A stretch of 64,000 nt of DNA, taken from positions 124,001-188,000 of the forward strand of contig CAJNDS010002143.1 in the NCBI GenBank assembly GCA_905221605.1, in the 5' to 3' direction. A program made the position numbers and the translations under genes. The notes beneath the pieces are model-generated. The model was not told where the DNA came from, ran no database searches, and saw nothing but the letters and a program-made list of their open reading frames with translations. Below, piece by piece: positions 59,701-64,000 of this stretch (the stretch's first letter is position 1; the number at the start of each line of letters is the position of its first letter). The DNA is from Symbiodinium natans (taxonomy: Eukaryota; Sar; Dinophyceae; Suessiales; Symbiodiniaceae).

Positions 59701-60412
59701 CAACAAGTGCGACCCTTTCATCCTGGAACCCATGATCACGAAGGTCACGAGTGATGATATGGTCAACAGTGATGTGGTCCCCAAAGGCCTTTGACACAAT
59801 GGTACTTGAGCCCCCCTTTTTGCGGGCTTGGGGAGCCAACATCTTTGCGCGCTGACATACCTCGCAGAACGGATTCTTGGGCCTGTGCGAGAACAAGTGC
59901 TCAACAGATTTGGCTTCAGCTTTCAGATCGGCCTCTGCAAGACTGCGGGCGTTTCCTTCGTTGTCACTGTCAGGTTCAACATCGGGGTCTTCGAAGATAG
60001 TGAGGCTCAGGATTGGGTTACCCTCCAGTCGGGCAACTTTGTTGTCAAGCTCCCTGATGTTCACTTTATCCTCAACCTTGACCCAAGATCCTTCCCTGAA
60101 CAACCAAGTAGATCTGACTTCGCATCTTGGAAACCTTGGTGTAGCAGTACGAAACGTCTTTGGTTTGTGTCCGACAATCAAGTACTTAGCATTTGGGTGC
60201 GAAACCCAACCTGGTCGTTTGAGCTTCTCTTTGGGGATATCTATCGGCGGCACCTCATTGATGGCTGCGGAGATCTCAGGATCGGGGTGCTCGACCACTG
60301 GATCTCGTTCCTCTGCTGCTCCTGCGAAAGCCTCGGCCGGCCCTATTGGGCGGCAGTTTTCTGAAAACCCTCGGACAACACTGGTCGTCCGAGAGAACCT
60401 GAGGCTTCCTCC
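50750..60412 (-). CDS. Copia-type pol polyprotein with dioxygenase, methyltransferase-like, SGNH-like and KptA/Tpt1 domains
   Basis: Residues are counted from codon 60298-60296 (a GTG); the frame is open up to a stop at 60413. Integrase: zinc finger H134, H138, C145, C148; catalytic D179, D240 and E272. Acidic/Pro-rich linker about 420-640. Reverse transcriptase about 660-900, with YVDDF near 856. RNase H about 1190-1330 (FCDADHAGS, SSTESEVVA, then QVADIFTKPF). Dioxygenase-like about 1440-1640: VHKDHGN (H1542, D1544), distal H1609 and R1618. Methyltransferase-like about 1665-1850. SGNH-like about 2020-2220 (S2030, N2106, D2214, H2217). KptA/Tpt1-like about 2465-2690 with IRANQG near 2549. Zinc ribbon about 2828-2850. 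Trp/Ser/Arg-rich tail to 3182. The first real Met is residue 153, beyond the integrase zinc finger, so translation presumably enters by frameshifting from gag. Confidence 0.9.
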   Translation of the reverse strand, partial: GGSLRFSRTTSVVRGFSENCRPIGPAEAFAGAAEERDPVVEHPDPEISAAINEVPPIDIPKEKLKRPGWVSHPNAKYLIVGHKPKTFRTATPRFPRCEVRSTWLFREGSWVKVEDKVNIRELDNKVARLEGNPILSLTIFEDPDVEPDSDNEGNARSLAEADLKAEAKSVEHLFSHRPKNPFCEVCQRAKMLAPQARKKGGSSTIVSKAFGDHITVDHIITRDLRDHGFQDERVALVVKDVFTKFRYVYPSPTKSSDQCFEDLLHFLGQEDAVGVFYSDNAPELHAAIKSLGVRHVTSREYVDTNKSVIEREIRTILEGTRSNLVQAGLPDKLWPLAAQHHAMALNATKRLDNGIVPWEARYGEPFSGIMIPFGARVLYWNNPKQNIPASSKFAPTGVEGIFLGYHIQPGFVWKEEYLVTPVKGCDFAFEIGNFPILRSKRMELLPGDFTFPMRSEQLALQESLRKPTLADQDCSWGDTEGAGTRAPPGDSPDEPLPPPGVPDLDGSDLKDRLSEYLDQVAKENEDYVPEDVGAVEDWLGRDAPGSSKEATSTPKASSTLPRHDPKTMPDGKKVPKGYNWDGVRLVRDKKGSKRPPDTPSEFWHMYSKAQREADIERFERKKAREAEEDARKALRDSPAMPVIAEPDPEPHRDRMASLYWAKLGQVASEMFAVVARVVGPKEIESTPAAKEAMDREWKKLADKSCWLEKKVREYRDVAAEAKHKNVKAHFGKIFEICSVKGDELPDGHPQKKWKGRSVFQGNNVQDENHDHAIFAELGSSPASMEAGKIIDVFGSQPGYVKQQADGIAAYTQALFKGIETWVRLPRNRWPKEWSGYEDPVCPLRLALYGHPDSGGIWERYCTEQLESVGFTAVLPDIWHSVFYHAELDLLLVVYVDDFKMAGPQDKINKGWELIAKVIDMEPGEVLGRYFGCHHVEQNQVQLSREDHPFAYVFDKKHASPAADYQVRPNRKEDFWEVDAELAAVVRHHIYPRRKLYVPTQDDVSKFPHISCQRITVFDDGRDPIHDDLNQGGPADQSGWWTGRTYFPITEVSDEDFSHALAAKHNKPKRSKAEAKREARQSKFKSTESISQGKTPSMTVPVNVVYYDMRDFLVSCVDRYCELANVDKKSLKEVATPFHENRVAKVLENNEPSGKLQPIASRVLMKVLFAARMARWDLLRATQALASRVTKWSRDCDVALHRLISYINSSLEVRMRGFIGDRIQDCKLWMFCDADHAGSHDSKSTSGCALYLVGPNTYFPLNAFSKKQTSITTSSTESEVVAANQGIRAQGLPSLSLWIFLWREVASRTASYQARPKTKPNQRENDIIARIDPELDEIRYGECRADGRSVSDLNGLKVHLSPKFAVQLLEDNQATITILLKGDSEKLRHTDRTQRISFAWIKQQFERNFFEMINVDTKEQVADIFTKPFADRGKWEHALRLIAHVDAPLQGGRQSKAHESDAHLINKPVVHAHPVVKPSGDPCAVAAELTKDRDFSTKALLRVAQIMYPNKTKRKMIKLDNRSYYHIFGQWSYGGMQGVTKATRRWPQIARFLNGVVQAHAPKDFTWNSVLLNSCTSASVHKDHGNAKDSMSFALSVGDFKDGELWFADPLVSSEDAIVRVGPNGKRLKGRAVSTLNKAIIFDPRNLHCVLPFTGTRFSIVAYTSRSQDALQDQELNSLKTLGFRLPPRAASAASAREYSRPLGFKRIIVEFCCSPNSKLGQDRSASQGCYVLRVTSEDDVLKDSTLTSVVQKISTLCDEGGASKPILVYASLPCTGGCPWNRMTPDSPKWEQHQELFCKLLKQFRKFIRKLKEYKPQVAFELPKDCDYWKWDHVQHMVNDFGLEFYRCDGCMLGVTNHQGLPLRKAWTIASSIPLQRLAAHKCDRSHVHGESRGQDLKDSENYSNAMTDCIHIDWKSFCDRRSNYAACAQQQFSCDHKHVCTRKTEQTNALAACCILAAEFCAPDMEATNAGIVAPTEVLRQWWDRRLWETSLSSEYRTMAPFQEDEASVNNFYKYLPRPLACEYALSDVREAGLVAKIGKLTDQGLAMLQPESTRGRLRYLVIVADSTTTFLTEGNWKTDLLADIKANRGNAFPHHLGVEYIPTWGANLTRLVELAVGKVTQLERESGASGQVSIDLMMIWNGNEFVGERGLFLDPGFKSKTEWLRGYPHMAKGSWEFIGPKVLREIGKLADLQSRASVGTVLLTSATDAANYCLPRDWGTIMADLLDYAAQLGLAVKHFNTPASQIRKFDHFHFQEDSAYRLQLLRWLGFTARIMVLRHQCSFFKEADIDLILQNYGHVSKPNVKFAVDVQVEEKLLNHFRKGRVAPTHQPLVEADPWDDIYFQGPQEQFPDTAPNHFVHRDFKDHVHLGDGEYVTREDYDEMIKKSEENAPRPGEAVVVPSSSSTARETKEKLLARGEVYSRQRTDPESSAPKRAKKGPHEADYDEPIKSGYYTTDDDWCLVDMLGLDWDTIHLCPPEGEAEWVDILQDEMPNFKYINIPQHHKTALSGIVRGKIVPGLQGEGLWCSTRRILEAWNKKTNKDYGLGMLLTVVKNDNRSRFQLRIDRNHPLAEYYGLGGYPTLIRANQGISKDAMKGVPDSILAEAWFSMIPEAEMDVHSATWEGRPVLPLEKIPRRLYHRTYKDRAFAILDSCFIPGHHTANAFVYFADREVGPGENVPGVRSDRPVEIVINTMEALSQGAGLFYSRSDGVLCREAISGSTVLYIRDTRTDEILWSATDGPEGREEEENAPQVEVAESSGSMVVEAVGPLQEAQEEPDVEHEEAPLVKEEFDVPILEEVESTVPELPPLRVRFNTDADVIEVSPSGRNRLTEGQLQVVPDEGMATRSTAPATQAPRSGWNRGITQVQCVSCGKLRLEGQHKCFHCGYYVTRGATQSAFRMWMARERSHVLDALAEQFGKGLWELDAAKIRQAAGTHDLRGQQSVDGRAIMLARQNLKGFMKHGYTSMVDKFDQDDTYAIHAIKGGWTRRRLTIQDCVACAYLPNQGRSREQRELGYGSNKAWENKKVNHEGLARMVFFDKNADDLVLAGLIDDPNLEPMGYAWLGNFMGVKEFARTIRVTRAVSHILTFTEGIIGIPDFDEEEHLAVFLAEILSENYGGAKETCRRMKESAEASRAAQARADARRTSQNAPRFGEADRDTNRGWSWSDNSWSQGDWHSSSSWRDRQWQDQGSWWSSGSRTTEHSRGPWRYDHRDRSW
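60336..60370 (-). promoter_or_regulatory. Predicted -1 ribosomal frameshift signal between gag and pol
   Basis: On the minus strand the gag frame reads GAG GGT TTT CAG. The heptamer G GGT TTT (60370-60364) fits X XXY YYZ, and a -1 slip enters exactly the pol frame. A 9-nt spacer follows (60363-60355), then a hairpin: GCCGCCC (60354-60348), loop AATA, GGGCCGGC (60343-60336), about 7 bp with one bulged C. The gag stop codon (60345-60343) lies within the hairpin. The gag and pol frames overlap over 60343-60412. Confidence 0.7.
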
Positions 60413-63400
60413 TTAGCGCTTGGAGCGGCCATTGCTCCTCCCCCTAGCACTGGGACCATACCTCTCATTCTACACCTTAGTCTTTGACCATTGGGCGCAA
60501 CAAAGTAAGGCGGCCTTTTGGGGTACCAGTGGAACTCGTAACCGTCCTCCATGCACCTTCTGCCTACGGAGCAAACAGGAGGGGTGCTGTTGAGAACATA
60601 GAACTCTAGCTCTTTGCCAAACTCCGGGAAGTCGATCCTAACCGACTTGTCACCTTTGACGTTACCATTAGCAGTGATGAGATTCACTTGTCGTATTGCG
60701 TTGCCTACTGGCTCTTCGCCGAAGTACATAGCACGATCGGCTTCGCTGATAAGGTCCTCCTCGCTTCCTGTGTCAGCAAGGAATTCTAAGGGCGTGGCGA
60801 TCCCTGGACAAGCGATCTCTGAGCTCTCAACAACGTGCTTGCACATCCCACACATGAGAGAATCAGGCTCATCACACTCTAAGTGGCAATCGGTTTTCTC
60901 TCCCCCCTCATGCCGGGCAAGAAGCATCTTGAGTTCCCTTGCGTTCCTAATTGCAACCTGAAGGTCATTAGCGTCAGGCTTAGGGCAGTTTTCCGCATCA
61001 GCATAGCAAGTATTGTACCTGCGAACTTTGTAGGAATGTTTGTACCCCTTTCCCTCAAAGGGGATTTCCCTGACTTTGGGTTTGTCGGAAAACCTGACCT
61101 TCTTGTTTTGTTCTTTGATCTTGAAAACAGTCTTGCCGGTCCACGGCGTCCTATCGCCGGTTCCCCCTCTTCCCTCTTTCCAGTCCCAGTTCTCCTTTGC
61201 AGTGTACGGAGAAATGGGAAGCGTCTTGATCACTTTGGCCTTACCCTTCAACCTTTCAAGAGCAACAGGACATGACACTTCGGGCTTGTACATAGTACTT
61301 CTGTACTTCAGATGATGCCTAACAGCTTCACCCCTTTTGAAGTCTACTTCCCAGTAGTCTTCGTCCCCATCTTGTGGTTCACTCTCATCAGGACCAGCTG
61401 AGGCTGCAGCCGCAAGCGAAATGCAGCATGCGGCCTTCCTATCCTTTTCCTTAGAGCGTCCACGGCTTGGTTTCCTGCGCGTTGGCGCGGGTGACGGGGA
61501 CCTTGGTTTGTCTGGGCCCTTAGGGGCCGGGGCTGCGTTTTCACCACCTGAGGGAGTAGGGCTCGGTTCCCTATGCAAGAAACGACACTTATCTCCCCTA
61601 GTGCACTTTCCCTTCTTCCAAAACGTGCAGACCTGTTTCTTCTTCGGGGCAGTGCGAACAGGGGATTGCAAACGGGGTTTGTGCGAAAACTTGCACTTGT
61701 CACCCCTGGTGCACTTACCCTTTTGAAAGTCGTAGCAAACTGGCTTTGGGCTTTGTGATCGGCTAGGTGATCTAGATCTGGATGGGGTCCTAGAGCGGGA
61801 CCTTGACTTTGAATTAGACTGGCTACCGGCAGAGCGATCCCTTCCGCGGCCACTCCTCGACGGAGGGCGTGTCGGCCTTCCGCCTTCAACAACAGGAGCA
61901 CCAAACTTGTCCCCATGAGACTTGGCGATTCTATCCCTGTTCTTGCGCATCCTTTCACGGGTCAACAAATCCCGGATTGACTTCAACAAGAACGCATAGG
62001 AGTGTGAGGCAGAACCCTCTTTCGCCCTGTCGTAGATTTCCAAATCATACTTCATTCTTGAGGACTTTCGGATTTGCCGAAGAAGGATGTCACGCAGAAC
62101 CATTTCTTCTGGGACATGACTCATGCCAGCAATGACTGATTCCCAATTGTGCAGAAATGTGGTTAGATCGTCACTATGCAGCGTAACCTTCAAAAGGTCT
62201 TCTACCGAGTAGAGCGATCCTACCTCTTCATTTGTTTTGAAGTACTGATCAAACATAAGCAAAACCTGGCGCCCTCGTACGGCACGTCCTTGAACCGCCT
62301 CGGTTTCCTTGAAAGTGAGTACCTGTCGAGATAATTCACCTTTGGCGACCTTAGTGAGAGCGGCTAGGATTTTGGTATCCAGCGTGAGAAACTTACCGGG
62401 TTCACGAAGCTTTTCATGATCAGCATCCTTAGAATACACCTCTAGAATCCAAGAGAAGGCTTCATCAGGTCTATCCGAAGCTGCCCTAACTGCTTCCCGT
62501 GTTGCGGTTTTCCATGCACGGTAGGTTTCGGGGTTAGGGAAATCCGGCAGGCGGATGGTTTCAGCTTCTTTAACCTTTGGTTTGTCATCTTCACCGCTTT
62601 TGTCTCCTTTAAGAAGCTTGGCGGCTTCAAGCAGCGCTTGCTGCGTCTGTGCGATTAAATCGGCTCCAGTAGCTGCCGGACCTCCCGGCGTGCCTGTTGG
62701 GGCCGCAAGACCAGGGGCTCCGGCGTTCAAACCACCACTAGAGGATCCTAGATTTGGGACGTTAGCTGATGCTGTTGGGGTCCCTGGGGCAGAAACCGGA
62801 CCCTGTGGTCCTGTTGGAGTGGCAGTAGTTGCCACACCTCCAAAACTGAAGTTTGGAAACAATGCCCTGATGTTCATCGGAATCACACTCGGATCTGAAA
62901 ACTGAGGGGCACACGGAGCACTAAGCCCGGCGCTTGGCGCTGGAGCAACTGGGGCAGTGGCGCTGGGAAACTGAGCTTGCTGCGAGGGATTGATACCTAA
63001 ATTCCTGTCCTGTTCGAGCTGGAGCGCACGCTCCATTGATGACAATTCATCTTGGAGGGTCATGTTTTGAATCCTCATTTGCTCTTCAGTTTCCAGGGCT
63101 ATACTGCGGTACCTTTTCATTGCCTCATCATGCTCTCTCCCAAACCATTCCCCAATCTCGTTAATGCTTTCCCTCTTGTTTTGTTCAGCCTCTTCAACCA
63201 GAGTTGTCCTGAGACGAGTGATTTGCGAACCAACATCGGAAAAATGTTCTGACTGAAAATTGATTATCTGGTTTTGTTGCTGGAGTTCTGAAAAGAGACC
63301 TTGGGTCCTCGCGACAAAGCTATACCTTTGGCTAGCAATTTCAGACTCAAGTCTAGCAACGACTTCCTCGTGCTGCCTGTTAGCCCTTTCTTCAACATCT

Positions 63401-63774
63401 GCGATTTGTTGATCGTGGGCTTCTTCAGCAGCTAGGCGGAACCTCTGGTGCCTGGACTCTGCTTCGTTCTCTAACTCAGTGAGGAGAAGTCTTGTTTGTT
63501 CAGGTGTTTCACCTATCGTGATGTTCTGCTGAAACTGTTGTCGGTACATGTGGATCTGCGGAGCTCCTAGTCCTACGAAAGGAGAAGGTGCGTTTGGCGC
63601 AAACACATTAGCTGCCGCTGCATTCTCTTCCAGCACAAGGCCACGGCCATCCGTAGACGGTGGCATAGCCAAAGTGCCTGAGAGGTCCATCTCCGCGGAT
63701 TCTGCGTCTGTAAATCCGTCTGTACCGAGATCAGTTGCTACCTCGGTGGGGACCAGCTCGGGGCTGTCACCCAT
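60343..63774 (-). CDS. Gag-protease polyprotein
   Basis: 1143 residues from ATG 63774. An acidic N-terminus is followed by a long coiled coil (about 85-265), a Pro/Ala/Gly-rich linker (about 270-390), a capsid-like helical region (about 405-610), an Arg/Ser-rich segment (about 625-675), two CCCH zinc fingers (about 679-697 and 714-733; both C-x7-C-x5-C-x3-H with KGKCTRGDKC), a basic Pro/Ser linker, and near the C-terminus a retropepsin active site, LADTGSEEDLIS (D about 1001). Most copia Gags use a CCHC knuckle; paired CCCH fingers after an RS-rich stretch look instead like a splicing or RNA-processing factor. Protease sits at the end of gag here, not at the start of pol. Neighbour: pol, entered by a -1 shift seven codons before the gag stop. 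Confidence 0.9.
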   Translation of the reverse strand: MGDSPELVPTEVATDLGTDGFTDAESAEMDLSGTLAMPPSTDGRGLVLEENAAAANVFAPNAPSPFVGLGAPQIHMYRQQFQQNITIGETPEQTRLLLTELENEAESRHQRFRLAAEEAHDQQIADVEERANRQHEEVVARLESEIASQRYSFVARTQGLFSELQQQNQIINFQSEHFSDVGSQITRLRTTLVEEAEQNKRESINEIGEWFGREHDEAMKRYRSIALETEEQMRIQNMTLQDELSSMERALQLEQDRNLGINPSQQAQFPSATAPVAPAPSAGLSAPCAPQFSDPSVIPMNIRALFPNFSFGGVATTATPTGPQGPVSAPGTPTASANVPNLGSSSGGLNAGAPGLAAPTGTPGGPAATGADLIAQTQQALLEAAKLLKGDKSGEDDKPKVKEAETIRLPDFPNPETYRAWKTATREAVRAASDRPDEAFSWILEVYSKDADHEKLREPGKFLTLDTKILAALTKVAKGELSRQVLTFKETEAVQGRAVRGRQVLLMFDQYFKTNEEVGSLYSVEDLLKVTLHSDDLTTFLHNWESVIAGMSHVPEEMVLRDILLRQIRKSSRMKYDLEIYDRAKEGSASHSYAFLLKSIRDLLTRERMRKNRDRIAKSHGDKFGAPVVEGGRPTRPPSRSGRGRDRSAGSQSNSKSRSRSRTPSRSRSPSRSQSPKPVCYDFQKGKCTRGDKCKFSHKPRLQSPVRTAPKKKQVCTFWKKGKCTRGDKCRFLHREPSPTPSGGENAAPAPKGPDKPRSPSPAPTRRKPSRGRSKEKDRKAACCISLAAAASAGPDESEPQDGDEDYWEVDFKRGEAVRHHLKYRSTMYKPEVSCPVALERLKGKAKVIKTLPISPYTAKENWDWKEGRGGTGDRTPWTGKTVFKIKEQNKKVRFSDKPKVREIPFEGKGYKHSYKVRRYNTCYADAENCPKPDANDLQVAIRNARELKMLLARHEGGEKTDCHLECDEPDSLMCGMCKHVVESSEIACPGIATPLEFLADTGSEEDLISEADRAMYFGEEPVGNAIRQVNLITANGNVKGDKSVRIDFPEFGKELEFYVLNSTPPVCSVGRRCMEDGYEFHWYPKRPPYFVAPNGQRLRCRMRGMVPVLGGGAMAAPSAKEEASGSLGRPVLSEGFQKTAAQ

Positions 63775-63837
63775 GCACTGAGTCGAAACTCCAGGTCAGT
63801 GGTGCCGCAAGCTCCGGGGAGCCTACGGCTGATAACC
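63775..63837 (-). other. Leader and putative primer-binding site
   Basis: 63 bp between the 5' LTR and the gag ATG. Directly after the LTR the minus strand reads GGTTATCAGCC, which resembles the initiator-tRNA-Met primer site used by many copia elements (TGGTATCAG) with one extra T. The tRNA has not been identified here, so the primer call is tentative. Confidence 0.45.
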
Positions 63838-63983
63838 TATAGTTTGGGAAATCCACCAGTTGTTATCCGTTAAGCCATGAGCAGGGGCGCGCCTAACCTT
63901 TTTACTCAGAGGGCTTGAGCGTCACAGGTAAGTGCAACATACATGGAAGCAAAAGTGGAGGGAATGCACAGATATAAAATACA
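63838..63983 (-). repeat. 5' LTR
   Basis: 146 bp, identical to 50309-50454. It should contain the promoter. A TATTTTATAT stretch lies at its very start on the minus strand, and no other promoter element was recognised. Confidence 0.95.
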
Positions 63984-63988
63984 GCCAG
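63984..63988 (+). repeat. Target-site duplication, right copy (GCCAG)
   Basis: Five bases directly outside the right LTR, matching 50304-50308. The remaining 12 bases of the window are host flank. Confidence 0.9.
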
Positions 63989-64000
63989 CCCCGAATGATC

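Larger units (their letters stand above)
50309..63983 (-). mobile_element. Complete Ty1/copia-type LTR retrotransposon with giant pol
   Basis: 13,675 bp on the minus strand, bounded by 146-bp LTRs that are identical by eye and by a GCCAG target duplication. Element order is 5' LTR (63983-63838), 63-bp leader, gag-protease, pol, about 290-bp 3' untranslated region, polypurine tract, 3' LTR (50454-50309). Integrase precedes reverse transcriptase, which defines the copia order. Both frames are open over their whole length. Together with identical LTRs this means a recent insertion that may still be active. It is about 2-3 times the length of a typical copia element; the excess is an enzyme-rich C-terminal extension of pol. 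Confidence 0.95.

Noticed and set aside
60296-60298. GTG at 60296-60298 as a real pol start codon
   Set aside because: It is not ATG, the frame is open further upstream, and a frameshift signal in the gag overlap explains entry better.
1-64000. CRISPR arrays, bacterial operons or ribosome-binding sites
   Set aside because: No repeat-spacer arrays and no compact operons; introns, telomere repeats and LTR elements show a eukaryotic nuclear genome.

Overview
The window looks like nuclear DNA of a dinoflagellate, most likely a Symbiodiniaceae-type alga. The reasons are: short split exons far apart; introns with GC or GA donors and AGG repeated at both splice junctions; plant-type telomere repeats (CCCTAAA) lying inside the sequence next to satellite DNA; abundant low-complexity DNA; and a giant Ty1/copia element carrying accessory enzymes of the kind that accumulate in dinoflagellate genomes. 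The assignment is inferred from these features and not from any database search.

Layout. 1-9.6 kb: mostly non-coding, with scattered candidate coiled-coil exons on the minus strand and pyrimidine-rich DNA at 3.4-4.1 kb. 9.6-11.7 kb (minus): a two-exon gene for a lycopene-cyclase-like FAD protein. 14.5-17.5 kb: candidate exons of a polytopic membrane protein. 21.6-26.9 kb (minus): a ubiquitin-specific protease split into many small exons; Cys, His and Asp/Asn boxes are all recognisable. 27.3-30.4 kb: a degenerate tyrosine-recombinase retroelement (DIRS/Ngaro-like) with split direct repeats. 33.3-34.7 kb (minus): a kleisin (Rad21/Rec8-like cohesin subunit). 39.6-40.5 kb: a tandem duplication. 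41.1-41.6 kb: a TG/CG-rich tract running into a 100-base assembly gap. 41.9-43.4 kb (minus): a Pol-beta-fold nucleotidyltransferase with a likely organelle presequence. 46.7-48.0 kb: 8-bp satellite arrays on both sides of interstitial telomere repeats.

50.3-64.0 kb: one complete, recently inserted LTR retrotransposon on the minus strand. It has 146-bp LTRs identical over their full length, a 5-bp target duplication, a polypurine tract, a gag-protease frame and a pol frame of about 3200 residues reached by a predicted -1 ribosomal frameshift. After the usual integrase, reverse transcriptase and RNase H, pol continues for about 1900 residues. These contain a 2-oxoglutarate/Fe(II) dioxygenase-like domain, a C5-methyltransferase-like Rossmann region, an SGNH-hydrolase-like region, a KptA/Tpt1 RNA 2'-phosphotransferase-like domain, a zinc ribbon and a Trp/Ser/Arg-rich tail. 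Dioxygenase and methyltransferase folds in the same polyprotein suggest that the element carries its own nucleic-acid modification module. This is the most interesting object in the window.

Limits: exon calls rest on reading translated frames and splice sites by eye. Short exons without a named domain are given low confidence.
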